A program made the position numbers and the translations under genes. The notes under the pieces are model-generated. The model was not told where the DNA came from, did no database searches, and worked only from the letters and a program-made list of their open reading frames with translations. A stretch of 32,644 bases of DNA from an uncultured Eubacteriales bacterium (lineage in GTDB: Bacteria; Bacillota; Clostridia; Oscillospirales; Oscillospiraceae), in contig CABSBF010000021.1 in assembly GCA_902475855.1 (NCBI GenBank), forward strand, positions 1 through 32,644, in the 5' to 3' direction. Below, piece by piece: positions 32,456-32,644 of the stretch; positions within the stretch are counted from its first letter, which is position 1; the number at the start of each line of letters is the position of its first letter.

Positions 32456-32644
32456 AAAACCGAACTTGGCGGAATTTGACGGAAGATAACGGCAGATGCG
32501 AGAACCCCGAAAACGCCGTGTTTTCAAGGCTTTTCGCACCCGTTCACATCGAAAACGCAGCGAAAATCCGAGTCCGAAAGTTTCCTCCGGCCTTGACATT
32601 GTGCGGCCAGTCTCTGGATCGATAGTCTCTTTAACACAGTCATA

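Noticed and set aside
32281..32625. Plus-strand frame translating to GGIRTHGTVAGTPDFE...
   Set aside because: This is the translation of the tRNA-Ser T arm and variable arm on the wrong strand, a well-known type of spurious protein.
1..32644. CRISPR arrays, insertion sequences or rRNA genes
   Set aside because: No regularly spaced direct repeats, DDE transposases with terminal inverted repeats, or rRNA sequence were seen.

Overview
The window reads as a chromosomal segment of a spore-forming Clostridia species, probably Oscillospirales/Oscillospiraceae-like. The signs are moderately high GC, purine-rich Shine-Dalgarno sites, sigma-A promoters of the TTGACA-N17-TATAAT type, YitT, MgtE and AlaX families, and pieces of the spore-coat manganese-catalase gene cotJC. 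The genus cannot be fixed from the sequence alone.

Layout. Bases 1-3985 (minus strand) are a tight housekeeping operon: rlmA-type rRNA methyltransferase, prfA (release factor 1), tsaC/sua5, then coaE running in frame into an M18 aminopeptidase that leaves the window. Bases 4068-9525 hold a secreted polysaccharide deacetylase, an AlaX editing protein, mgtE behind a long structured leader, a YitT membrane protein and a TrmH-family methyltransferase. Bases 9513-17167 contain the most unusual structure. Bases 17264-24362 hold an FtsX-type ABC system, a membrane-anchored surface protein, a nucleoside deoxyribosyltransferase-like enzyme and a HAD hydrolase. Bases 24417-31437 are a sugar/organophosphate-type ABC import operon with two intracellular phosphoester hydrolases, facing an RpiR-type regulator. 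The right end has the 3' part of a tRNA-Ser(CGA), which looks like the edge of an integrated element outside the window.

Main observation: cotJC is broken into pieces by site-specific DNA elements. A 36-codon internal segment (11203-11310) and the C-terminal segment (16763-17167) are separated by a 5,455-bp element (element B). It carries a CofE-like ligase, an FAD oxidoreductase, a LysR regulator, a 54-aa ORF and a large serine recombinase. Joining at the shared GAAT restores the reading frame and the metal-binding E-E-L-G-H motif. The 36-codon segment also lacks the gene's N-terminus, and on its upstream side lies a second large serine recombinase with a similar 57-aa divergent ORF. A second element (element A) therefore seems to interrupt the same gene, with its far end outside the window.

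Both recombinases sit behind the same motif (GTATG-N15-CATA), which resembles mother-cell sigma-E/K promoters, and both end just before the cotJC sequence. The most economical reading is a skin-like developmental rearrangement that rebuilds cotJC in the mother cell by two excisions. If so, element A would carry housekeeping genes including prfA and coaE. Excision, timing and the location of the missing N-terminal piece are inference.
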